Translations under genes and position numbers: made by a program
Origin: Lysobacteraceae bacterium
GTDB lineage: Bacteria; Pseudomonadota; Gammaproteobacteria; Xanthomonadales; Ahniellaceae
Direction of reading: 5' to 3'
NCBI GenBank assembly: GCA_021299185.1
Contig: JAJTHZ010000053.1
Location: 1 to 40,344 of the forward strand
DNA length: 40,344 nt
In this document: positions 33,491 to 40,344 of the stretch, piece by piece
Layout of the letters: every line of letters begins with the position of its first letter
Position numbering within the stretch: position 1 is the stretch's first letter
The notes under the pieces: generated by a model
Told to the model about the DNA's origin: nothing
The model's database searches: none
What the model saw: the letters and a program-made list of their open reading frames with translations, nothing else

Positions 33491-34600
33491 ATGATTCCCG
33501 ATCGTCGCGACTTTCTCCGCCGCGCCGGCCTCGCCGCCGCCGCGGGCGCCACCCTGACCGCCTGTGGCCAGCGCGCGCCCGAAGGCGCCGCCGGCCCCAG
33601 CGCCGCGGCGCAGCGCTTCGAGTGGAAGATGGTCACCTCGTGGCCGCCGAACTTCCCGGGCCTGGGCGCCGCCGCCGCGCGCCTGGGCGAGCGCATCACC
33701 GCCGCCTCCGGCGGGCGCCTGACGGTGAAGGTCTTCGGCGGCGGCGAACTGGTGCCGCCGTTCGAGGTGTTCGACGCGGTCAGCCGCGGCACCGCCGAGA
33801 TGGGCCACGCCGCGGCCTACTACTGGAAGGGCAAGTCGGAGGCCGCGCCGTTCTTCTGCGCGGTGCCGTTCGGGCTCAACGCGCAGGAGATGAACGGCTG
33901 GCTGACCCACGGCGGCGGCCTCGAACTGTGGCGCGAGCTGTACGCGAAGTTCGACCTGGTGCCGTTCCCGGCCGGCAACACCGGCGTGCAGATGGCCGGC
34001 TGGTTCAACCGCGAGATCACGGGCGTGGCCGACCTGAAGGGCCTGAAGATGCGCATCCCCGGCCTCGGCGGCGAGGTGATGGCGCGGGTCGGCGCGGTGC
34101 CGGTGTCGCTGCCGGGCGGCGAGATCTTCACCGCGCTGCAGTCGGGCGCGATCGACGCCGCCGAGTGGGTGGGTCCGTACAACGACCTCGCCTTCGGCCT
34201 GCATCGCGTCGCGAAGTACTGCTACTACCCGGGCTGGCAGGAGCCGGGACCGACCCTCGAGGCGTTGGTCAACAAGCAGGCGTGGGAGGCGCTGCCCGCC
34301 GACCTGCAGGCCATCGTCGCCAACTGCTGCCAGGCGATCAACGACGACATGCTGGCTGACTACACCGCGCAGAACCACCGCGCGCTCAAGACCCTGCGCG
34401 AGCAGCACAAGGTCGAGTTCCGCCGCCTGCCGGACAGCGTGCTGCAGGCGCTGCGCGAGGCCTCCACCGCGGTGCTGGAGGAACTGGCGGCCAAGGACCC
34501 GTTCGCGCGCCGCGTCTACGACTCGATGCGCGCGTTCCGCGACGAGGCGCGCGACTGGCACGCGATGAGCGAGGTGGCGTTCTACCAGGCGCGCGGCTGA
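33491..34600 (+). CDS. TRAP transporter solute receptor, TakP/2-oxo acid type
   Basis: A 369-residue solute-binding protein of the TRAP (DctP) superfamily, closest to the TakP branch that binds 2-oxo acids such as pyruvate. Blocks seen are MVTSWPPNFPGLGAAAARLG, GRLTVKVFGGGELVPPFEVF, GNTGVQMAGWFNREI, LKGLKMRIPGLGGEVMARVG, GGEIFTALQSGAIDAAEWVG and CYYPGWQEPG. The N terminus MIPDRRDFLRRAGLAAAAGA has a twin-arginine motif, followed by a lipobox LTAC, so it may be a Tat-exported lipoprotein. The ATG at 33491 was chosen at the signal; the frame opens earlier at 33452. No dctQ or dctM membrane gene is nearby, so its permease must be elsewhere. Confidence 0.9.
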   Translation: MIPDRRDFLRRAGLAAAAGATLTACGQRAPEGAAGPSAAAQRFEWKMVTSWPPNFPGLGAAAARLGERITAASGGRLTVKVFGGGELVPPFEVFDAVSRGTAEMGHAAAYYWKGKSEAAPFFCAVPFGLNAQEMNGWLTHGGGLELWRELYAKFDLVPFPAGNTGVQMAGWFNREITGVADLKGLKMRIPGLGGEVMARVGAVPVSLPGGEIFTALQSGAIDAAEWVGPYNDLAFGLHRVAKYCYYPGWQEPGPTLEALVNKQAWEALPADLQAIVANCCQAINDDMLADYTAQNHRALKTLREQHKVEFRRLPDSVLQALREASTAVLEELAAKDPFARRVYDSMRAFRDEARDWHAMSEVAFYQARG

Positions 34601-34639
34601 AGGCGCGCGCCGGGCGCCGGGTCGGCGCGGCGCGCCGGA

Positions 34640-37288
34640 TCAGGGCGCGAGCAGTTCGTCGAGCATGCGCCGCGCGCCGAGCGGCGGATACAGCGCGAAG
34701 CCCTGCACGAAGTGGCAACCCCACGAGCGCAGGATCGCGGCCTGCTCGTCGTTCTCCACGCCCTCGGCGACGATCTGCTTGCCGAGCGCCTCGCCCATCG
34801 CCACGATCGCGCGCGCCAGCGCCAGCGCGCTGTGCGAGCCGACCATGTCGACGATGAAGCTGCGGTCGATCTTGATCGTGTCGACCGGCAGCCGGCGCAG
34901 GTAGGCCAGCGACGAGTAGCCGGTGCCGAAGTCGTCGACCGCGATGCTGGCCCCGGCGTCGCGCAGCATCTCGAGGCGTGACGCCGCGGCGGCGAGGTCG
35001 CGCGCGAGCACGCTCTCGGTCATCTCCAGCTCCAGCTCGCCCGGGCGCAGGCCGTGGCGCGCCATCGACCCGCGGACCTGGGCCACGATGCCCTCGCCGG
35101 TGAGCTGGCGTGCGGAGACGTTGACCGACACGCATTGCACGCGCACGCCGGCGGTGCGCCACAGCGCGAAGGCGGCGCAGGCTTCCTCGATCGCCCACTC
35201 GCCGAGGGCATCGATCAAGCCGGCGTCCTCGGCCAGGCGCACGAACAGCGGCGGCGGCACCGGTCCTTCCTGCGGGTGGATCCAGCGCGCCAGCGCCTCG
35301 GCGCCGACGATGCGGCCGTCGCGGGTGTCGACGCGCGGCTGGAACTCGAGATGCAGCGCGCGATCGCGGATCGCGCCGCGCAGGTCGGCCTGCAGGCGGA
35401 TGCGGGAGGCGGCCTCGAGGTTCATCCGCTCCTCGAAGAACACGCATTGCCCGCGTCCGGACTGCTTGGCGCGGTACATCGCGATGTCGGCGTTGCGCAG
35501 CAGCGCCTCGGCCTGGTCGCCGTCGCCGGGATGCAGCGCGATGCCCACGCTGCAGTGCAGTTCCAGTTCGGTCGCGCCGACGCGGATCGGTGCCGCGATC
35601 GCGGCGGCGAGGGCGGCAGCGGCGGCGGCCACGTCGGCCGGCTCGCCGGCGGGCTCCAGCACGGCGATGAACTCGTCGCCGCCGTAGCGCGCGACGTAGC
35701 AGCCGGGCGGCAGGTGCCGCCCCAGCGTGCGCGCGACCTCCGCCAGCACCGCGTCGCCGACCGCATGCCCGAGGCCGTCGTTGATCGCCTTGAAGCGGTC
35801 GAGGTCGATGAACAGCACCGCGACGCGGCCGCCGGCGGCCTGTGCGCGGCGCAACGCGCCGTTGAGCGTCTCGATCGCGTCGAAGCGGTTGGGCAGGCCG
35901 GTGAGCGCATCGTGGCGGGCCTGGAACACCAGCAGGTCGTCGCGCTCCTTGGCCGCCAGCGCCACGCCGACGCGCTCGCCGAGCTCGCGCAGCTCGGGCA
36001 GCCGCGCGGCATCGGCGTCGACGCCGAGCGCCACCGCGCCGACCGGCCGGTCGCGCACCGACAGTGGCAGCACGCGCTCGGCGGACACGCCGGCGGCCTC
36101 CAGCAGCGCCCGCCAGGGATCGTCGGACGCGGGACGCCGCCAGTCGTCGCCGGACGCCTCGCGCCCGAGGCGCCGCAGCAGGCGCGCATCGCACTGCACG
36201 CGCGCGTGCTCGTAGGCGCCGTCGGGGCCGAGCCGGTGCACGTCGAGCAGCCCTGCTTCCGGTGCGCGCAGGTGGACGACCGCCATCGGCGCGCCCGGCG
36301 CCAGGTCGTGGGCGCGCGCGAGGACGAGGGCGAAAATGCCCTCGAGGTCGAGCGCGGCGAGGATGCGCCGGTCGACCTCGCCGAGCGCGCGCAGGGTGGC
36401 GATCTGGCGATCGATCCGTTCGCCCATGGCGTCGAAGGCGGCGGCGAGCTGTCCGAACTCGGTGTCGCGCGGCAGGGACAGCGGGCGATAGTCGCCGGCT
36501 GCCACCTCGCCGGTCTTGGCCACCAGCCGCTCCAGCGGTCCCAGCGTGCGCCGAAGTTGGACCAGGCTCAGCAGCGCGGCAAGCAGCAGCGTGCCGGCGA
36601 CCGCCCAGCCGAGCAGGGACCACACGCCGCTGGTCGTCGGCGCCAGCCCCGGCCCCACCGAGGCGGTGAACCGCCAGGGCTCGACGCCGAACGCCGCCGT
36701 GAGAAACAGTGGCCAAGACACGGCCGACGCGCCCACGCCGGCGGGACAGAACAGCGCGCGGCCCTCGGCGTCCTCCACGCAGGGCGCGAAACCCTGCGGC
36801 AGTTCGTCGACCCGGCCCCACAGGAACTCCGGCGCCAGCACCGCGGCCAACGATGCGCGCCCGGCGAGCCCGCGGCGCACGATGGCGACCGCGGGTGCCT
36901 TGCCCTCCGCAGCCGGCAGCACGAACAGCCGCGTGCTGGGCGTCGCCACCGATACCGCATCGTGCAGCGCTCGCGCCTGCGGGTCGCCGGCGTCCGGCTC
37001 CAGCACGTGCACTGCGGCGAACAGCGGCGCGAGCGCGTCGGCGTCGGCCGGTGCGGCGGACAGGCGTTCGACGATGCGCGAGGCGGTGTCGAGCCGCTCC
37101 AGCACCGCCAGCGCAAAAGCCTTGGCCAGCGCCAACCGCTGTTCCTGCGCCGCCCGCTGCTGCTCGAAACCGATCTGGCGCGCCACCAGCAGCGCCAGCA
37201 CCGCCACCGGCAGCAGGGCGGCGAGCCCGAACAGCGCGAACACGCGCCGGCCGGTGCGGCTGCCGATGAACGTGCCCTCGAGGCGCAT
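34640..37288 (-). CDS. Membrane sensor with GAF, GGDEF and EAL domains
   Basis: An 882-residue c-di-GMP enzyme. A first membrane helix (VFALFGLAALLPVAVLALLV, about 16-35) and a second (WSLLGWAVAGTLLLAALLSL, about 227-246) enclose a periplasmic sensor of about 190 residues. A HAMP domain follows (LRRTLGPLERLVAKTGEVAA), then a GAF-like region, a GGDEF domain with an intact active site RYGGDEF (near 534) and an EAL domain with intact GAEALARW (near 659) and DDFGTGYSSLAYLRRLPVDT. Both synthesis and breakdown of c-di-GMP are therefore possible. The start at 37288 gives MRLEGTFIGSRTGRR; the frame is open further upstream as shadow. It begins 14 bases after the pseudopilin stop, so the two form an operon. 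The C terminus is DELLAP. Confidence 0.93.
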   Translation of the reverse strand: MRLEGTFIGSRTGRRVFALFGLAALLPVAVLALLVARQIGFEQQRAAQEQRLALAKAFALAVLERLDTASRIVERLSAAPADADALAPLFAAVHVLEPDAGDPQARALHDAVSVATPSTRLFVLPAAEGKAPAVAIVRRGLAGRASLAAVLAPEFLWGRVDELPQGFAPCVEDAEGRALFCPAGVGASAVSWPLFLTAAFGVEPWRFTASVGPGLAPTTSGVWSLLGWAVAGTLLLAALLSLVQLRRTLGPLERLVAKTGEVAAGDYRPLSLPRDTEFGQLAAAFDAMGERIDRQIATLRALGEVDRRILAALDLEGIFALVLARAHDLAPGAPMAVVHLRAPEAGLLDVHRLGPDGAYEHARVQCDARLLRRLGREASGDDWRRPASDDPWRALLEAAGVSAERVLPLSVRDRPVGAVALGVDADAARLPELRELGERVGVALAAKERDDLLVFQARHDALTGLPNRFDAIETLNGALRRAQAAGGRVAVLFIDLDRFKAINDGLGHAVGDAVLAEVARTLGRHLPPGCYVARYGGDEFIAVLEPAGEPADVAAAAAALAAAIAAPIRVGATELELHCSVGIALHPGDGDQAEALLRNADIAMYRAKQSGRGQCVFFEERMNLEAASRIRLQADLRGAIRDRALHLEFQPRVDTRDGRIVGAEALARWIHPQEGPVPPPLFVRLAEDAGLIDALGEWAIEEACAAFALWRTAGVRVQCVSVNVSARQLTGEGIVAQVRGSMARHGLRPGELELEMTESVLARDLAAAASRLEMLRDAGASIAVDDFGTGYSSLAYLRRLPVDTIKIDRSFIVDMVGSHSALALARAIVAMGEALGKQIVAEGVENDEQAAILRSWGCHFVQGFALYPPLGARRMLDELLAP

Positions 37289-37302
37289 GCGCGGGGCGAG
37301 GC

Positions 37303-37779
37303 TCAGAAGTTCGACGCGAGGTCGACGAAGGCGCCGTCGCGGGCGCGGATCACGTCGTCGAGGCTGGTCGAATGGGTGATCTGGGTGCGATAGGTGCCGT
37401 CGCGCCCCGGGCTGAACAGGTCGAAGTCGGAGTTCAAGGGATTCAGGCGCCGGTCCTTGCGCGCCGCGCCGCGCGAGCGGCCGGTCAGGTCGGTGTAGAC
37501 GAAGAGGTGACCCCACGGATCGCGCACGCCGGCATGCCCCGCCTCGTCGAGATCCGCCGGATAGCGACCGTTGATCAGCGCGAAGCCGGTGATGCTGGCA
37601 CTCATGGCCTGGATCTGGGTCACCGCCTCGGCGACGCGCGCCCGTTCGGCGTAGTCGGCGTACGACCCTTGGGCGATGACCAGCAGCACGCCGACCAGCG
37701 CGAGCGCGAGCATCAGTTCCAGCAGCGTGAAGCCGCGGCGGCGGCAGCCGCCCGCGGCCTGGATCCAGCGCGCTCTCAA
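37303..37779 (-). CDS. GspG-like pseudopilin
   Basis: A prepilin-like protein with a peptidase site RRRG/FTLLELMLALALVGVL (cleavage after Gly16, conserved Glu at +5), a hydrophobic N-terminal helix, a helical SYADYAERARVAEAVTQIQA stretch, and a C-terminal region DPWGHLFVYTD ... NSDFDLFSPGRDG that resembles the DPWG and DxxSxGxDG blocks of the type II secretion pseudopilin GspG. I chose a TTG start at 37777-37779 because AGGGGA (37786-37791) stands six bases before it and it gives a 16-residue leader; an ATG at 37857 would give a 42-residue leader without a clear ribosome site. The product is 158 residues. No other secretion or pilus gene is in the window. It is followed by the GGDEF-EAL gene. 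Confidence 0.8.
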   Translation of the reverse strand: MRARWIQAAGGCRRRGFTLLELMLALALVGVLLVIAQGSYADYAERARVAEAVTQIQAMSASITGFALINGRYPADLDEAGHAGVRDPWGHLFVYTDLTGRSRGAARKDRRLNPLNSDFDLFSPGRDGTYRTQITHSTSLDDVIRARDGAFVDLASNF

Positions 37780-37785
37780 TCTGTT

Positions 37786-37791
37786 TCCCCT
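37786..37791 (-). promoter_or_regulatory. Ribosome binding site that decides the TTG start of the pseudopilin
   Basis: AGGGGA on the minus strand with a six-base spacer (37780-37785) to the TTG at 37779. This supports TTG as the start over the in-frame ATG 78 bases upstream. Confidence 0.6.
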
Positions 37792-38016
37792 GTGAGCGAT
37801 GGGCCAAGCGGCAATCGCCGACCCGGCAGTGTGCGCAGGGCTGTCGCGCCCTGCCAAGGCCTCGCAGCGCTGTTTGCCTGAATTTACGCGCCGGCCGCGG
37901 CGCGCCGAAGTTGACCTGGGTCAATCCGGCGACCGATCGTCGGCCGCCGTCGTGGGCGACCGGGCGGGGCGGGCAAAGCCCTTGCCTCGACCGACCGCCC
38001 CCACCGGAGTGCCTGC

Positions 38017-40308
38017 ATGCGCCGCAACTTGCCCGTCACCGGCCGCGAGGTCGAACTCCAGGACCACGACCTGATCGTGTCCCGCACCGACCCGAAGGGC
38101 GTGATCACCTGGGTCAACGAGGACTTCCTGCGCATCAGCGGCTTCCCGGAGGACGAGCTGATCGGCGCCGCGCACAACATCGTGCGCCACCCGGACATGC
38201 CGCCGGCCGCGTTCGCCGACCTGTGGGCCACGCTCAAGGCCGGGCGGCCGTGGCTCGGCATGGTCAAGAACCGCTGCAAGAATGGCGACCACTACTGGGT
38301 CAAGGCACGCGTGACGCCGGTGATCGAGGACGGCAAGGTCGCGGGCTACCTGTCGGTGCGCCGCCGCGCGAGCCGCGCGCAGGTGGCGGCCGCCGAGCAG
38401 GCGTATGCGGGGCTGGTCGCCGGCACGTCGCGGTTGCGCGTGCGGCACGGTGCGGTGGTGGGCGCGCAATGGGCGCTGCGCCTCAATCCCCTGTGGCGGC
38501 TGTCACTGCGCGCGCGCCTGTTCCTGTTCGGCGCGTTCGGCGCCGGACTCGCTGCGCTGGCGGCGCTGCTGCAGGCGCGAGGGGCATCGTGGCCGGCGCT
38601 GGCGGCACTGCTCGGCGCGGGCCTGGGGTTCGGCCTGTACAGCGCCTGGTGGCTGGGCCGCGACGTGGTGGGGCGGGTGGAACGGGCGCGCGCGGCCTTC
38701 CGCCGCATCGACCAGGGCCACTACGACGAGGACCTGCCGATCGACCGCGACGACGAGATCGGACAGTTGCTGCTCGGGCTGCAGTCGATGCAGATCCGCA
38801 CCGGCTTCCAGATCGCCGACGAGCGCCGGCGCGCGGCGGAGAACCTGCGCATCCGGCAGGCGCTGGATTCGGTGTCGAGCAACGTGATGGTGTTCGACGC
38901 CGGCGATGCGCTGCTGTTCGCCAACCGCGCGATGCGCGAGGCGCTCGCGGCGATGGCGACCGCCTTGCGCGCCGAGTGGCCGCGGTTCGATCCCGCGCAG
39001 CCGGTCGGCGCGCCGCTCGCGGCCCTGCAGCGCCACGCCGAGGACGCACAAGCGATGAGCGCGGACGGCGCGCTGGCCCGCAGCTCGCCGCTGTCGGTGG
39101 GCGGCCGCGTGTTCTCGCTGGTCGCCTCGCCGGTGATCGACGCCGCGGGCGCGCGCCAGGGCCTGGTGCTGGAATGGCGCGACCGCACGCAGGAGGAGGC
39201 GGTGGAGGCGGAAGTCGACGCCATCATCCATGCCGCGGCCGCCGGCGACCTCGGCCAGCGCATCGCGCTAGAGGGCAAGGGCGGCTTCTTCCACCGCCAC
39301 GCCGAGAACCTCAACCGCATGCTCGACACCATGGTCTGCGGGCTCGACGAGATCCGCGAGGTGATGGCGGCGCTGGCCGACGGCGACCTCTCGCGCCGCG
39401 TGGCCGGCGACTACCGTGCCACCCTCGGCGAGATCAAGAATGCGGTCAACGGCACGGTGGAGACGCTGGCCACGATGGTCGGCTCGATCCAGCAGGTCGC
39501 GTCTGCGGTCGAGGGCGCCGCGGCCGAGATCGCGCAGGGCAACCAGGACCTTTCGCGGCGCACCGAGGCGCAGGCGGCGAGCCTGGAGGAGACCGCGGCA
39601 TCGGTGGAGGAGATCACCGCCACCGTCGCGCAGACCGCCGACAACGCGCGCGAGGCCGACCGGCTGGCCGGCGGCGCGGCCGACGTCGCCGCGCGCGGCC
39701 GCACCGCGGTCGAACGCGTGATCGCCGTGATGGCCGGCATCCGCGACGCGTCGCGGCGGATGGAGGAGATCATCGCCAGCATCGACGGCATCGCCTTCCA
39801 GACCAACATCCTCGCCCTCAACGCCGCGGTCGAGGCCGCGCGCGCCGGCGAGCAGGGGCGCGGCTTCGCGGTGGTGGCCTCGGAGGTGCGCGCGCTGTCG
39901 CAGCGCTCGGCGGCGGCGGCGAAGGAGATCAAGGACCTGATCGGCGACGCGGTGGCACGGGTCGAGGAAGGCGACCGCCTCGCCGCCGAGGCCGGCGGCA
40001 CGATGGGCGGGATCGTCGACGCGGTGCGCGAGGTCGGCGCGCTGATGGGCGGCATCAGCCGCGCGGCCGGCGAGCAGGCGCAGGGGATCGCCGAAGTGAA
40101 CACGGTGGTCGCGCAGATGGACGACGCCACCCAGCGCAACGCGGCGCTGGTCGAGGAAGCCTCGGCCGCGGCGGCCAGCATGAGCGACCAGGCACGCTCG
40201 CTGGTGGAGACGGTCTCGCGCTTCCGGCTCGCCGCCCGGGCCGCAGGGGCGACGGTGCATCCGCTGCGCCCGCGCAGCGCCGTCGGCAGTGCCGCGCGGG
40301 CGTCCTGA
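38017..40308 (+). CDS. PAS-containing methyl-accepting chemotaxis receptor (Aer-like)
   Basis: A 763-residue receptor. An N-terminal cytoplasmic PAS domain of the Aer type covers about 10-112 ([54 protein letters not shown]); Aer binds FAD here to sense redox state. A membrane hairpin lies near 165-214, followed by HAMP (about 215-265), a second PAS-like segment (about 275-400), another HAMP-like stretch and the signalling coiled coil (about 500-740). Its tip is [20 protein letters not shown] and ends KEIKDLI, the sequence that contacts CheA and CheW. No C-terminal methylase-docking pentapeptide is seen. The ATG has GGAG eight bases before it. No che genes follow within the 36 bases left in the window. 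Confidence 0.93.
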   Translation: MRRNLPVTGREVELQDHDLIVSRTDPKGVITWVNEDFLRISGFPEDELIGAAHNIVRHPDMPPAAFADLWATLKAGRPWLGMVKNRCKNGDHYWVKARVTPVIEDGKVAGYLSVRRRASRAQVAAAEQAYAGLVAGTSRLRVRHGAVVGAQWALRLNPLWRLSLRARLFLFGAFGAGLAALAALLQARGASWPALAALLGAGLGFGLYSAWWLGRDVVGRVERARAAFRRIDQGHYDEDLPIDRDDEIGQLLLGLQSMQIRTGFQIADERRRAAENLRIRQALDSVSSNVMVFDAGDALLFANRAMREALAAMATALRAEWPRFDPAQPVGAPLAALQRHAEDAQAMSADGALARSSPLSVGGRVFSLVASPVIDAAGARQGLVLEWRDRTQEEAVEAEVDAIIHAAAAGDLGQRIALEGKGGFFHRHAENLNRMLDTMVCGLDEIREVMAALADGDLSRRVAGDYRATLGEIKNAVNGTVETLATMVGSIQQVASAVEGAAAEIAQGNQDLSRRTEAQAASLEETAASVEEITATVAQTADNAREADRLAGGAADVAARGRTAVERVIAVMAGIRDASRRMEEIIASIDGIAFQTNILALNAAVEAARAGEQGRGFAVVASEVRALSQRSAAAAKEIKDLIGDAVARVEEGDRLAAEAGGTMGGIVDAVREVGALMGGISRAAGEQAQGIAEVNTVVAQMDDATQRNAALVEEASAAAASMSDQARSLVETVSRFRLAARAAGATVHPLRPRSAVGSAARAS

Positions 40309-40344
40309 GCGGCGCGCGGCGGCCCCGGCGTTCGCCGCCGCCCG

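Overview
This window comes from the chromosome of a high-GC gammaproteobacterium, most likely a member of the Lysobacterales (Xanthomonadales). The evidence is a complete oleABCD olefin-synthesis gene set, a ubiJ-ubiB pair, several families of GTAG/GTGG-headed palindromic repeats between genes, and secreted proteins ending in a DGFE-type tail. No tRNA, rRNA or CRISPR array was seen. Placement is inferred from gene content and style; no marker gene allows a firm taxonomic call.

Layout. Positions 1-3540 are a scarred accessory zone: the start of a transposase gene, a type I restriction-modification pair (hsdM plus an hsdS cut to one recognition half), a possible IS21-type end, a scrap of a BchG-like gene, and the C-terminal remains of an ADP-ribosylglycohydrolase with an internal stop. 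Positions 3641-10072 hold a 1038-residue secreted protein, an orphan bacteriochlorophyll-synthase-like prenyltransferase (bchG family), a 33-bp perfect hairpin, and a secreted 59-residue-repeat protein interrupted by one in-frame TAG. Positions 10373-17689 carry an SseB-like protein, a fatty acid hydroxylase-superfamily membrane protein, an RDD/GYF membrane protein overlapping a MaoC-like protein, a glyoxalase II-like MBL hydrolase, an HDAC-type deacetylase, and ubiJ-ubiB.

Positions 17866-26724 are the ole region. oleA and oleB (minus strand) are separated from oleC and oleD (minus strand) by a plus-strand pair: a TonB-dependent receptor and a PhoD-like phosphatase. OleA joins two fatty acyl-CoAs, OleD reduces the beta-keto acid, OleC closes the beta-lactone and OleB decarboxylates it to a long-chain cis-olefin. 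The catalytic residues of all four can be seen.

Positions 26863-40308 carry a secreted alpha/beta hydrolase with two C-terminal repeat modules, a Hanks-type membrane kinase, two lower-GC genes of unknown function that look acquired, an orphan TakP-type TRAP solute receptor, a pseudopilin followed closely by a membrane GGDEF-EAL protein, and a PAS-containing chemotaxis receptor.

The most distinctive signal is the intergenic repeat system. At least four sequence families of REP-like palindromes occur as head-to-head pairs. In one place (14213-14396) the outward-facing ends of a two-unit array supply the TAG stop codons of both flanking convergent genes. No RAYT (REP-associated transposase) gene lies in the window.
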